This document shows positions 1-9,924 of a DNA stretch of 64,000 nt, piece after piece (position 1 is the stretch's first letter; each line of letters opens with the position of its first letter). The translations under genes and the position numbers were made by a program. This stretch comes from Hericium rajendrae (lineage: Eukaryota; Basidiomycota; Agaricomycetes; Russulales; Hericiaceae). Where the stretch lies: assembly GCA_033439255.1 (NCBI GenBank), contig CM065883.1, forward strand, positions 248,001-312,000. Reading direction: 5' to 3'. The notes below the pieces were generated by a model. That model was given only the letters and a program-made list of their open reading frames with translations. It did not search any database and was not told the DNA's origin.

Positions 1-433
1 ACTCCTGACGAGCGGGGCTGTCGCTTTGTGCGGGGAGGGAAAGACCCTCCCCTTTTAAATTTGCTATCTTGTTTTGTCGTCGTGGAAGTTGTCGCATACG
101 TTTTGTGTTGCCCGGGCCTTAGGCCCGGCTTTTTACTATAGGTCGCTCGTAATCGGGACGTCGAGTCCTACTGTATCGTTGCTCCTGCCGAATGAGAGCC
201 CATCTTGAAGTCTGAACCTGTGTGAATCTAAAGGGGAAAACCAGGAAGAAACAAAGTCGCCCCAGGCGATCTTGTCAGGGCCTATACGATTGGTGAAGGT
301 AAAATCTGAGTGGTGGATGGTATGAAGATCGCCCAAGGCGAGTTTGTCGAAATGCAAGTAACAATAGATTTATTTCGTGCGTGTGGGTATTGGTGGGGCG
401 TCCAAGGTCGTCGACACGCTTGACTGACGGCCT
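1..433. other. Flank of gypsy fossil, no gene seen
   Basis: No convincing coding sequence. The stretch lies beyond the polypurine tract of the gypsy fossil, where a 3' LTR is expected, yet it does not resemble the 1020-bp LTR at the element's other end. A compact GC hairpin (CCGGGCC, loop TTA, GGCCCGG) at about 112-128 is followed by a T-run. The sequence could be part of a different LTR continuing off the left edge, or unrelated DNA. Confidence 0.4.
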
Positions 434-448
434 CTACTCCCCCTAACT
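434..448 (-). other. Polypurine tract of gypsy fossil
   Basis: On the minus strand the sequence just past the end of pol reads AGTTAGGGGGAGTAG. It closely matches the tract (AGTTGGGGGGAGAA) directly before the 3' LTR of the second element at 21,335-21,348. This marks the expected end of the internal region. Confidence 0.6.
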
Positions 449-1304
449 GAAAAATGGACTGCCCTCAGTCCTCCTCGCTAGTCGAGTGGTCAGAGGACGC
501 CGCGGGCGAACTTGGTCGGGACCTGTCGAATCGCCGAGGTCGCTGCCGGCGGTTTCGTCATCCGGGTCTGTGACGGTGGAGGCGAGTAAACGTTCAAACT
601 GCTCGATGCTGACATCGAGGAAATCTTCCAATGGCGGGTGATCGAGGATGGTACGGGCGAAATACGGGACAACGCGGTAGGCTGCGGTGGGCCGGTCGAA
701 TAACGTACCGTCGAGCTCACACAAGAGGTAAGCACGCCCCTTGTTGCGGCCGAGGACGAGGTACGGGCCTAGGTAGCGCGGTTTGGTCTTCCGGGAATGG
801 CTGGTGCTGTACGCGGAATTGCGGACAAGTACCAGTTCGCCGCGGCGAAAGTCAAAGTCGCGGATCGTGCGTTCATGTTCCAGTTCAAATTTTCGTGCTG
901 CCTGGAGGCGGGCCTCGTAGACGCGGCTGTGAAGTCGCTGAAGGTCCTTTTGACGCTTCTGCAGGGCAAGAGCGCGGGAGGCGATCAGGTCGGTAGAGGA
1001 CAAGATCGCCTCGGGCGGCGGTAGCAGGTAGGTGGCTTCAGCGATATCGAGCGGCATCAGGGGGTGCGTACCGGTTACCGCGAAGTATGGGGAACAGCCC
1101 ATGCGCCGGCGGATGGTGATATGTTCCGACCAGAACACGGAGTGGGCTGAGTAGCTCCAATTCTTCTCCATGCCGTCTGCGGCCTTGATCAGGGCTTGGC
1201 GTACGTCAAAGTGTGCACGCTCAGCGATGCCGTTGGCTCTCGAGTTATAGCCCGAGATGCGGATATGCCGGACGTGGTACTTCTTTTCCAGCTGCGTCAA
1301 GGCT
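443..1304 (-). CDS. Gypsy pol fossil: integrase C-terminal part
   Basis: Translation of the minus strand gives the C-terminal half of a Ty3/Gypsy integrase. It covers the end of the catalytic core (HIRISGYNSRANGIAER) followed by a charged linker and a GPY/F-type module (PRYLGPYLVLGRNKGRAYLL). The remainder of pol lies at 4042-7131, separated by the DNA transposon at 1307-4039. Fossil; no function inferred today. Confidence 0.85.
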
Positions 1305-1306
1305 TT

Positions 1307-1318
1307 CATCTGAGAAAA
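1307..1318 (+). repeat. Left terminal inverted repeat
   Basis: CATCTGAGAAAA is the exact reverse complement of 4028-4039. The flanking dinucleotide is TT on both sides. Confidence 0.75.
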
Positions 1319-1349
1319 TGAAAATTTATATAGCAGCAAGTCCTATTAT

Positions 1350-1515
1350 GAGTCCTATCAATGAGCTATAGAGGCTATGAGGCAGAACTGTCTAGCTATG
1401 GAGAGCTATGAGGGCTATGATAGGCCCTATAGCATGAGGTGTCAAGTACATAGGGCACCATAGCCTCTATAGCCAGGGGTGTCAAATGTATAGGGCTATC
1501 ATACTTACTTAGGGA
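1350..1515. repeat. Left subterminal repeat array
   Basis: Words such as GAGCTATAGAGGCTATGAGG, AGCTATGAGGGCTATGATAGG and CTATAGCC recur every 10-25 bp. The same vocabulary recurs at the other end of the element (3770-4010). This is typical of transposase-binding subterminal arrays of DNA transposons. Confidence 0.6.
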
Positions 1516-1639
1516 AACTATAGATACTATTGCTACTACACTCACTATTATCAGCTAGCTAGGCACTCAGATATTGAAGCAGATTCTGTTTATATTCAAG
1601 GTACACTATTATAAACAAGGTTACTACCACTAACTACCT

Positions 1640-2760
1640 AGTTGATAACGACACGACAGTGCATCACACTGCAGTCAGGGGGATGCACACACGAGAACCT
1701 CTGCGAGCAGGCCAAAGGCATCGAGCATGTGCGTGCTGTCCGGGCGCACGAGCGTGGACGCGGGCAGGCGCACACTCGTGCGGTAGAGGCGCACTGTCGG
1801 ACGTGCGATTCTATGCATGTGCAGTGCGCATCGTCCGGCGCGAGCGTGCGCACCGCGCATGCGCTCGCATGGACGTGCGCGACGGCGCGCTCATGTCGGA
1901 GTGCGTATACGCATGCCCCGAGGCATGCGCGCAGTCAGGCCCTCGGTCGTCGCGCGCTCGCTGGGCCGAGCGTGGTCGCGCACGCTGGAGAGGCCGTCCG
2001 GGACGTGGGCGTGCAACCGGGACCTCGCGCGGGTTTGCGCGCCGTGCATGGCCCTGCCCGGACCTTGGTGGACGTGCGTGCCGCACGCTCGCATGCGGGA
2101 GTGCATCCGTGTGCTGGCGAGGCCCTTCGCGTGCGCGGGGCCACGTGTCGTGCCGCGCGCGAGATGTCGAGGGCGTGGGCATGTTGGAGCGTAAAGCTCA
2201 TGAGACGGGGGTCGCATGCGTGCCTATTGAGGGTGCGCAGAGTGGCGGTGGACGGGCAACGGGCACAGAGGGCGGAGTCGCACCTGGTTGCTACAGCAAC
2301 GAGGTGCGGCGGTGGCGGCGACGGCGGCGGTGTCGGGGAGATGGAGAGCGTGCCCACGCGGGCTTGCACATCGTGCGTCGCCATGCGTGCATGGCCGGGC
2401 GCGCCTAGCCACGTGTCATGGCCGGAGCTCGTTCTTGACAGCGAGGAGATGGTGGCGCGCGGTGCTGGTGAGGTGATGTACCCGCACGAACCTGTTGAGG
2501 ACGTGCGGGTGTCGTTGAGGGTGTGCGGTGGGTCACAGCGCGGGAGTCCGAGCGACGTGTCGTGCCCCGTTGCCATGGCAATGAGGCGCGATATCGCGGA
2601 CGTGGACGGCATTGTTGTCGGGGGATGGGGTCGCTGCGAGCTCGTGGACATGGACCGCGGGGGTGTCGAAGGCGATGGGGGCGTGGTGCGCGCGGTTGCA
2701 AGAACGAAAGCACGAGTATCGCTCGGTGTACGAGCGATACTCGCTGTGTTAGTACGAGAA
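1640..2760. other. GC- and CpG-rich block inside transposon
   Basis: About 1.1 kb is far richer in G, C and CpG than its surroundings. Long open frames occur on both strands at once (for example plus 1642-2811 and minus 1935-2651), as expected from stop-codon depletion in GC-rich DNA. None shows a recognisable domain or sensible composition, so I call no gene. The block contains a perfect 13-bp hairpin (2713-2743) and two GTTGC-N4-GCAA palindromes (2287-2300, 2569-2582). It may be captured host DNA or a structured non-coding region. Confidence 0.5.
2713..2743. repeat. Perfect 13-bp hairpin
   Basis: The arms CGAGTATCGCTCG and CGAGCGATACTCG flank the 5-nt loop GTGTA. The hairpin lies at the right edge of the GC-rich block in the DNA transposon, just before an AT-richer segment. 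Confidence 0.85.
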
Positions 2761-3173
2761 GCGAATGATAGAGTTTTTTTTTACTTACCCGTTAGCCCTC
2801 AAGCCATCTAATAAGCTCCCGGTGTTGAGGACGCCGCGTGTATGTGGAGAAAGAGCGACGAAGGGGGAGATGGAGGGAGTATTGCAAGCATAAGTCGCGC
2901 GACGACTTCCAGCCACAACAGCCAGTCGACTGTCGCGTCTGGCGGTTTCGACTCTAACAAATCAAATAAAATCAATTTAATTCACAAAAAAGACGAGAAG
3001 ATACAGCACATCAGTTGAGATACAATGAATGAGCTATCTATGTAGCTACTGTAGAACACACTCGGAGGTATCGAAATCCACTTAGTGGAATCTAACGGCC
3101 AGCCTCTGGCACGATGCCCGGCAATGCCCAGCCCGGTCTCGCCAAGCTACATTTGACGCTCCGATCGCCACGT

Positions 3174-3270
3174 CTATATAAGACATGCACGACGCGCTGT
3201 CTCTCTCTCTTCCCTACCACTACCATCTCTTGTCTCTCGTCGCTCTCTCTTCTCCTGCTTCAACCTTCTG
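3174..3270 (+). promoter_or_regulatory. TATA box and CT-rich start region
   Basis: CTATATAAG is followed 20-90 bp downstream by an extended CT-rich tract (CTGTCTCTCTCTCTTCCC and similar) and then an ATG at 3271 that runs into a consensus splice donor. This is the layout of a strong fungal promoter with pyrimidine-rich start region, carried within the DNA transposon. Confidence 0.55.
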
Positions 3271-3458
3271 ATGTTCGGTAAGTTGTTATGTTATTGCTAT
3301 ATTATTTCAATTGTTCATTAACCCTACTGTTCTTTGTAGGCTTATACATTTTCGCTTTTATTATCTTAAGTAAGTCTTATGTTTTTCTATATCTGTATCT
3401 TGTATACTAATTTGTTGACTTTGTCTTTAGATTGTCTTCGCTTTTTCTTATCTATGAG
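3271..3458 (+). CDS. Micro-exon gene start inside DNA transposon
   Basis: Three tiny exons can be read: 3271-3277 (ATG TTC G), 3340-3369 and 3431-3458. They are separated by two introns of 62 and 61 bp with GTAAGT donors and TAG acceptors. A further GTAAGT follows at 3459. The frame stays open across all three and would encode a very hydrophobic start (MFGLYIFAFIILNC, then LRFFLSMR). No continuation was found before the AT-rich right end, so this is probably the 5' end of an autonomous element's gene retained after internal deletion, or a non-coding spliced leader. No family is recognised. Confidence 0.4.
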
Positions 3459-3769
3459 GTAAGTTTTATCTTATCTTATCATCTTATCACATCTTATTAT
3501 CTTATCATATTCTTATCTTATCTTATCTTTGAATGTTTTATTATTATATCTTGGAGTGGTGGTATTTATAGTGTATCATAGATGTGTAGTGATACTTTGT
3601 AGCTTTGTATTAAATGTATTGTAATTTAATATTATTTGAAATATAATATTTTAAAATTTTCGATGTTTTGAATATCTTAGATGCAACAAGACTGAAATTC
3701 ATGATATATTTGAATATTTGAATAAAATTTTAGCACTCTTAAGCAGCATACAAGACAGAGGTGATATAG

Positions 3770-4010
3770 AGTAGATAGCAGCCTTACTAGCTAGATATGA
3801 TATGATAACAGAGATATATCACATAGCTAGCATAGCTATGATAGCCATGATATGCTATAGCAGCTATGATAGCTATGATAGCTTATACTCTATGCTATGA
3901 TAGCTATGATAGCTATCATAGCTCTATGTAGATTACCTCACTACTATGGAGTAGCTATGTAGAAAAGAGGACTCCTATGGCCCTATCAGAGCTATGTAGG
4001 CTACATAGTA
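3770..4010. repeat. Right subterminal repeat array
   Basis: The word AGCTATGATAGCTATGATAGC and variants occur repeatedly on both strands, mirroring 1350-1515 at the opposite end. The array directly precedes the right TIR. Confidence 0.65.
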
Positions 4011-4027
4011 CCATATACCACTGGTCC

Positions 4028-4039
4028 TTTTCTCAGATG
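4028..4039 (-). repeat. Right terminal inverted repeat
   Basis: TTTTCTCAGATG is the reverse complement of the left end at 1307-1318. Confidence 0.75.
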
Positions 4040-4041
4040 TT

Positions 4042-7000
4042 AACGAACGGGCCGCCGTTGTCGGACACGATTTCGGTGAGCATACCCCAGCGGCACAAGA
4101 TGTCTTGGTAAATCCAATCAGCAATGTGCTCGCTGCGTTCTTTGCGCAGCATGCGCCATTTGGGAAAGTGGGACACAGAGCAGCGCCCTTGGACCAGGTA
4201 TTGCATATTGTTGGATTTCGGCAGGTGCATGGTATCCATGTACATTTTCGCAAATAAAGGCGCGGGCACCGCAACCGTTGGCAGGATAAGAACTTTGCGG
4301 ATCTGGAACGCTTGGCAAATATGGCACGAACAGACGAACCAAGTGACATCCGAGCCCATAAAAGGCCACCAGAAACGGACCGCGAGCAGGAGGGCGGTTG
4401 CGGCGACGCCACGGTGTCCCGCGGACTCGTGAGTCTCAACGAGAGCAGCCCAGCAGCCGGTCGGCAGGAGCACTAGTTTGTGCGCATTTGTCTTGTCGCG
4501 CTTCCAGAGGCGGCCACCTTTCATGAAGAAGTCGCGGCAATAACGCAGGAAGCGAGCGTACTCCCGGTCCGTCAATCCGTCAGGGCGGATCGGATGGAGC
4601 AGGAAGTCGGTGACGGCGCGCAGTCGGGCATCCGTGAGGAGGGATTTTTCGGACCTTGGAACGTCTGCGTAGGACGCCAAGTGGTCTTGCGGAGGAGGCA
4701 CGACAAAATCGCCAGCGGCGACATTGGTCGAGATGAGCTGTTGTGCCAGCTGAGGGCGGTCATGGCCGATCCGAGGCACATTTATTATGTGTACAAAGCC
4801 ATAAGCATGGTCGACCCAGTCATCGAAGTCGTCGTCGGGTTCGGGCGCATCATCGTCCTGGGGGCGGCGCCGGGAGAGGCCATCCGGCCCATGCTTCTCG
4901 CCGGGGACGTGGACCAGGGTAAATTGAAACATGAGGATGCCGACGATCCACCGGTTCATGGACGCACTAGGGGCGAGATCGGGATTATTCAGCATGCCGG
5001 ATATATAACGGGCGTCGACTTCGATAATCAGGTTGCGAACGCCAATGAGCCAGAGTTTGAGTGCGCGAAGGCTCCGGTATAGGCCATATAATTCCAGCTT
5101 TGGTTGGGAGAAGCGCGCCTCACGGTCGTTCAGGGCGATAGAGCTGAAGCGGGCATACCGGTGAACTTTGGGGTCGTCCACATCCTGTTGACAGAGTAGG
5201 TAACCGATGGCAATATAGGAGGTGTCGACGCCCAGGATCACTGAGGCGGGAGACTCGTAATCTATCGCGCGCAGGGCGGGTGATGCGAGTAGCGCTTGCT
5301 TAAGGTCTTCCTGCACAGCCAACTGGTCTGGGCCGAACTCGAATGGGGTGTCCTTGCGCGTAAGCCGTACCAGATGGTGAGCACGTTTTGCAAAGTTCTT
5401 GATGAAGATGCGGGCCACGCCAATGGTCCCGAGAAAAGCGCGAACGTCCGAGAGGTCGGTACAAGGTTGCCAGTTGCTGACCTTGGCGAGGTTGCTGAGT
5501 TCTGGCAAATGGCCCGCCGGCGTGCATCTATGGCCGACAACGATGATTTCCAGCGCGCAAAGGACAGTCTTTTTTCCTGAGAAGGTACCACCGCAATATT
5601 TCATGCGTTGGACGACACGGTTCGCGCCCTGGAAGTGTTCCCAGACAAAGCGACGGATACCTGGGTTCCAGGGTATAGTTTCAAAATTTCTGCCGAGCAA
5701 CTCGTAACGGGTAGCTGGGCCTTTAATGGGGACATCATTGATATAGGGCATGGTGACAGCTGGGATTTCTGGCCGGAGGATTTCGGTAACGTCGTCGTGG
5801 AAGATAGGCACGGAGTTCGTCCACCCCATGGGCAGCGTAATGAGCCGTTTGGGCCCGAATGGGGTTTGGAACGTGGTCATGTCGCGGGACTCCTCCGCCA
5901 AGAGTCGCTCGTTGTAACCAACGTAGAGATCGAGGATGCCGCCACAAGCACGCCCGGCGAACTGCTCGGCGAGCTGGTCGGTAAAAGGTGGGACGCCCGA
6001 GTGAGCGATGGTGACCTTGTTGAGTGGTTCGAGACTGTGCACAATGCGCAGGCTTGTACCATCCTTTTTGGTGACGCAGAACCAGCGTGAGCGATATGAC
6101 GACGACGAAGGCTCATATACGCCGGCGGCGATCTTGGTACGGATAATCTCGCAGACCTTGTCATGGATGTCTGGCGGGATTGGACGGTTCTTCAAGACCC
6201 AGGGGGTGTGCGGTATCACCGGCATAACCACTGAGGGGAAGAAGTCTTCGCGGAAATGTCTCCGCTCTGAATCGTCCCAGGCGAAGGCGGTATCGTGGAG
6301 ACACATGAAATGGTGGAGTAGGTCGCGCTCGGAGGGCCAGAGGAAACCTTCTGGATGGGCGCGATCGATAACCGCTTTTCTTTCTTCGGTATAGCGGGCG
6401 GTGGGAGCAAACGGGGGCGGATTGGGAGATAACTCCGGCAGGTCTTGGAGAGGGTCACCTTTGATGTTACGGAGAACCCAAAAACGCTTGGGGAGGTCCG
6501 TAAATACTGGGCGGACTTTTTGGGCAACTGGCTTGTATTTCTTTGCGGTGTAAGAGGCGACAGGAGGACTGGTATCCGTCGCGCCAGGAGGCGGCGGACT
6601 CGGGCGACCTTGCTTGGAAGCGGAAGCGGACTTGCAGGCTGTAGCGGAGAGAAAGGCAGACAACAAATTAGATTTATCGGGGGCATCCGAAAGCGAAGGA
6701 CCCCCCGGACTAGAGTCAAGAAGCGAGGCATCACAGGCATAGAGATAAAGAGATTGAAGATGATCTTGGCGTTTTTCTGGGTTTTCGGAACATTCTGGGG
6801 GTATAGCGGCATAAGCCGTGATTTGCGGCGTCTCCGAGTCGAAATCAACGATGAAGGCGACCTCTCCTTGATCTTCGATCAAATCATCGAAGCGCGAAAA
6901 TCCTCCTTTGCCGCAAGCGTATACTGAATGTCAGTGCGCGGGTGGGTGGGGATCGTGGCTGCTTCGCCGGTGTTTGGGTCGAAGATGGTGATGGTCTGTG

Positions 7001-7131
7001 TTTCATTGCGGTAGCTGTGCACGACTGACTTGGTAAGCACATCGAAGGGGCGTCCGAGTAGGATATCGTAGGCGGGCGACCGGAGGACGTGTATTTGGAG
7101 GTAGAGAACAATGTTGCCGAAGACTGCAGGC
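4042..7131 (-). CDS. Gypsy pol fossil: protease end, RT, RNase H, integrase start
   Basis: The minus strand encodes the bulk of a Ty3/Gypsy Pol. In order these are the end of the aspartic protease (SPAYDILLGRPFDVLTK), the reverse transcriptase core (TPFGPKRLITLPMGWTNSV), an RNase H region (VILGVDTSYIAIGYLLCQQD) and the HHCC zinc region plus first part of the integrase core (HESAGHRG, CSCHICQ, then IVSDNGGPF). The upstream protease half lies beyond the LTR element inserted at 7136-10,099. The downstream integrase part lies beyond the DNA transposon at 1307-4039. Treated as a fossil. Confidence 0.9.
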
Positions 7132-7135
7132 ACGT

Positions 7136-7286
7136 TGGAGTGGCCTAAGGGCGAGAGCTATGCCCAAGGTGATGATAGTGCAGACGAGGCTACTCTACAT
7201 GAGGTGAGACTAGCTATGGACATGCTGACTAAGCCTCGGCATCCTCCGAACCTCTGCATGCAGGGAGCCTCCGGCTCCCTAGTCCA
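7136..7286 (-). repeat. 3' LTR, 151 bp
   Basis: Identical base for base to 9949-10,099. Ends are TGGA...TCCA. It contains the hairpin GGGAGCC-TCC-GGCTCCC close to one end. The element's purine tract (GAGGGGGG on the minus strand) abuts it at about 7290-7300. Confidence 0.95.
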
Positions 7287-7332
7287 GGTGCCCCCCTCGA
7301 AAAAAGCGACGTCCGCGTCGCTGGTGGACATC

Positions 7333-9669
7333 CTAAGAACCTGAAACATGAACCCAACCTAGACCTCGAAGAACCCGACCCAACTCCTGAAGATGGGGAT
7401 CACTCTGCCAGTCCAAAGGTGAGGCCTCGAGCTTGATCGAATGCGAAACTGATGGTGAGGATGAAATGATGACCGAGGGGCGATCCGCACGAAGACCAGT
7501 GGGATGTCGCCGTGTGATGATGGGCTCGGAAGTCGGAATGAATTGTCGAGATGGCCATGAAGGACAAGCAGGTCGTGCTTGAGATCGTCGTGCTCGCCGC
7601 TTCAGGGAGTCGAACGGCCGCGTGGAGCTGGATCGAAGGACGGAAAAATCACGGGGTGGAGAAATTAATGGAGCTGTACTCGAAATGGGAAGTAGTGAAG
7701 CCTCGTCGGCCCAAGAAAACGAAGCAGAACGCGTCGCAGATAAGAATGTGTTGGCGTCATTATGGGACAGAGAACAGATGTTATTGGACATCGAAGAGTC
7801 ATTAGAAATGGTTGATATCGGGATGGGAGGACTATCGACAGCATATTGATGAGTATGCCCATTGGGGTTATCCGGATTGGCGCACGCAGGATTCGTTTGG
7901 GGAGAGGAATCCGTGGGCAGTGAGGTGTCGTCCGTTTGAACAACGGCGGTAGTGTGCGTGGTGCGGCTCACCTCAAGTCGCCGTCGTTCGCGTTCTTCGA
8001 CAATGCCTGTGTTCTTCCCTTCACTGTACCCCTCCGCATGGCCTTCCTGCTTGCCTGACTTCCATCCCGTTTCCCTACCATCCTGGAAGCCAAGGTGTTT
8101 CCCTTTCTTCAAGCCGGTGGCCTTGCCCTTGGCAATTGCTTTCGCGAGAATGTTGGTGAGGAGGTCGTGTTCGATCTCCTGCACCGTTCTGGCACGGGCA
8201 GGCGCAGAGGAGCACGGCGTGTCGGTCTGCATGCTGGCTTGGACGCGCGGATGCGGGGAGTGCGAGTCGTCGGACGGAAATGGTGGGGGTGGGTCTTCGG
8301 CTTGAGCGCCGGTGTCGATGTGCGAGGTCGCGCGCGTGGGGGTGAGGTCGTGGGTCTGGACGTCTGTACTGACGCGCGAGATCGTGTCGATGGGAATGGA
8401 AGGTGGAGGCGTTAAGGCGTCAGCTTGCACACCAATGTGTATGCGCGGGGTGGGAGCGAGTGCGCGGGCTTGGGTGTCGGACTGAACGCCGGTGTCGGTG
8501 TGCTTGATCGCACGCGTGGGGGTGAGGTCGTCGGTCTGGGTGGCGGCGTTGATGCGCGGGGCTGTGGTAGAAGCGTCGATGGGAGTTGGTGGCCGCGAAT
8601 CGGCACGCGAAGGGAATGGGAGTGGCGGGGTGTCGAACTGCACACTAGCGTCGACACGCGAAGTCGTGGTGGATGGGTCGGTGGCCGGAGAGGGTGCACG
8701 CGGGGCGTCGTCCGTCTGGACGCTGGTATCGACGCGCGAGGATGTACTCACCTCGGTACGCGCGACCTCGAGCCCCTCGCGATATCCGTCCCATCTCCCC
8801 AGCTCGTACGCGTCCTTCCATCCCTGCTCCTGTTGGCGCATCTCGGTATTCGCGTCCCTCCTTGCTTCCCTCCTTGCTTCCCTCCGGCCTTCCTCTAATC
8901 CTTCCTTCCAGCCTCGCTCTCGGCCCTCCTGAAGAGCCTTGACTCGAACCTTGCATCGTGCGTCTATTCGCATCTGGTTCTGGGCGTCCTCGATAATATT
9001 CGTGAGGAGGTCCTCGTTGATGTCCTCGATCGAAGTGACGGGGCAGGTGCGCGGTGCGCGCGTTTCGGGTTCGTGGCTGAAATCTTCGGCGCGACAGGAA
9101 AGGTGCGCAGGGCACGCAAGGAAGACAGTCGGGGGGCCCAGAGCGTCGATAGCAGCCGCGAGATCCGCGCCTGCGATCGCTGCTGAGGCGGATAGCACGG
9201 GAATTGGAGCGTGCGGTGCGACAAGCGTGTCCGTGTGTTGGCTGACACGCGGTTGTTGTAAGGAGACGGCGAGGACGTCGTTGGACGTGCTGATAGGCGT
9301 GGTCAACGCGGGTGGTGAGTCCTCGGGCTCGGGACGCGGGTCAGACGCGTGGCGTTCGTGCGTTTGCGGCGTTGCAATGGCAACGGGCGTCGGTGCATGT
9401 GCCTCGGCGGTTGCTGGCTCGAGATCGAGCGAGGCATCAATGGTGGGCTGCGCGGGGAGTGCTGCACGAGGCGCGCGAGTCGCGTCTGCCTCATGGCTAA
9501 CGCGCGGTTGCGGTGGTGCTTTCGCGAGGGGTTCCTCAGCGTTGCACGCGGTCGTCGTGTCGATTGGGGCAGTGTGTGCATCGAGTGGAACTGCGGGGCT
9601 CGGGGTAGCAACTGAGGTAGCTGCTGCTGTTGCTGCAGCTCGGCGCGCGGCTGAGCGCTTCTTGCCCAT
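7333..9669 (-). CDS. Unknown LTR-element protein with GX3 helices and VQTD repeats
   Basis: A single uninterrupted frame, probably 778 aa from the ATG at 9669 (MGKKRSAARRAAA). The frame stays open upstream to an earlier ATG at 9855. Numbering from that upstream ATG, residues 275-288 (SIEDINEDLLTNII) and 557-570 (TVQEIEHDLLTNIL) are copies of one motif. Each copy is followed by a helix with glycine at every fourth position. The second helix (residues 577-617) has eleven glycines at exact 4-residue spacing, the pattern called deca-GX3 in Yae1-type proteins. Between the modules lie about eight degenerate units of the type VDTSVQTDD, spaced roughly 20-30 residues apart (residues 374-545). The rest is Pro/Ser/Thr/Ala-rich. 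No retroviral domain or zinc knuckle is visible. Function unknown. Structural, gag-like or chaperone-like roles are speculation. Confidence 0.75.
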   Translation of the reverse strand: MGKKRSAARRAAATAAATSVATPSPAVPLDAHTAPIDTTTACNAEEPLAKAPPQPRVSHEADATRAPRAALPAQPTIDASLDLEPATAEAHAPTPVAIATPQTHERHASDPRPEPEDSPPALTTPISTSNDVLAVSLQQPRVSQHTDTLVAPHAPIPVLSASAAIAGADLAAAIDALGPPTVFLACPAHLSCRAEDFSHEPETRAPRTCPVTSIEDINEDLLTNIIEDAQNQMRIDARCKVRVKALQEGRERGWKEGLEEGRREARREARRDANTEMRQQEQGWKDAYELGRWDGYREGLEVARTEVSTSSRVDTSVQTDDAPRAPSPATDPSTTTSRVDASVQFDTPPLPFPSRADSRPPTPIDASTTAPRINAATQTDDLTPTRAIKHTDTGVQSDTQARALAPTPRIHIGVQADALTPPPSIPIDTISRVSTDVQTHDLTPTRATSHIDTGAQAEDPPPPFPSDDSHSPHPRVQASMQTDTPCSSAPARARTVQEIEHDLLTNILAKAIAKGKATGLKKGKHLGFQDGRETGWKSGKQEGHAEGYSEGKNTGIVEERERRRLEVSRTTHTTAVVQTDDTSLPTDSSPQTNPACANPDNPNGHTHQYAVDSPPIPISTISNDSSMSNNICSLSHNDANTFLSATRSASFSWADEASLLPISSTAPLISPPRDFSVLRSSSTRPFDSLKRRARRSQARPACPSWPSRQFIPTSEPIITRRHPTGLRADRPSVIISSSPSVSHSIKLEASPLDWQSDPHLQELGRVLRGLGWVHVSGS

Positions 9670-9924
9670 ATTGGGTAATCGCGCGAACGGTGTTGAACGC
9701 AGGTGCGAGTATTGAACTGCGAGCACGGGGGACACTTGACAATGGCCTGGACATGAGAGACACGGGGTGGACACGAGAAACACGGGGTGGACACGAGAGA
9801 CGAGCGCAATACGGGGCGCGAGAACGGGACACGAGGCGCGTGAGAGAAACAGCAAAAATGATGCAAAAAAGCCAGAAAAAAGCCAGAAAAGCTAGAAGTG
9901 ACTCAACCCAAAGCTGAAGTGGGT

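Larger units (their letters stand above)
1307..4039. mobile_element. Non-autonomous DNA transposon with 12-bp TIRs
   Basis: The insert starts CATCTGAGAAAA (1307-1318) and ends with its reverse complement TTTTCTCAGATG (4028-4039). It is flanked by a possible 2-bp duplication (TT at 1305-1306 and 4040-4041). Both ends are followed by dense arrays of AGCTATGATAGC/CTATAGC-like words, the kind of subterminal repeats that transposases bind. The interior holds a very GC-rich block (about 1640-2760), then a TATA box, a CT-rich leader and three tiny exons (3271-3458), but no transposase. It sits inside the integrase region of a gypsy fossil and is therefore younger than that element. I cannot assign a superfamily. 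Short TIRs with a 2-bp duplication would fit a CACTA/Plavaka-like element, but this is inference. Confidence 0.7.

Noticed and set aside
1642-2811. 389-codon open frame in GC-rich block
   Set aside because: Equally long frames exist on the opposite strand and in other phases. Composition mirrors the CpG-rich DNA and no domain is visible.
4480-5082. 200-codon plus-strand frame over the gypsy pol region
   Set aside because: Antisense shadow of the minus-strand pol fossil.
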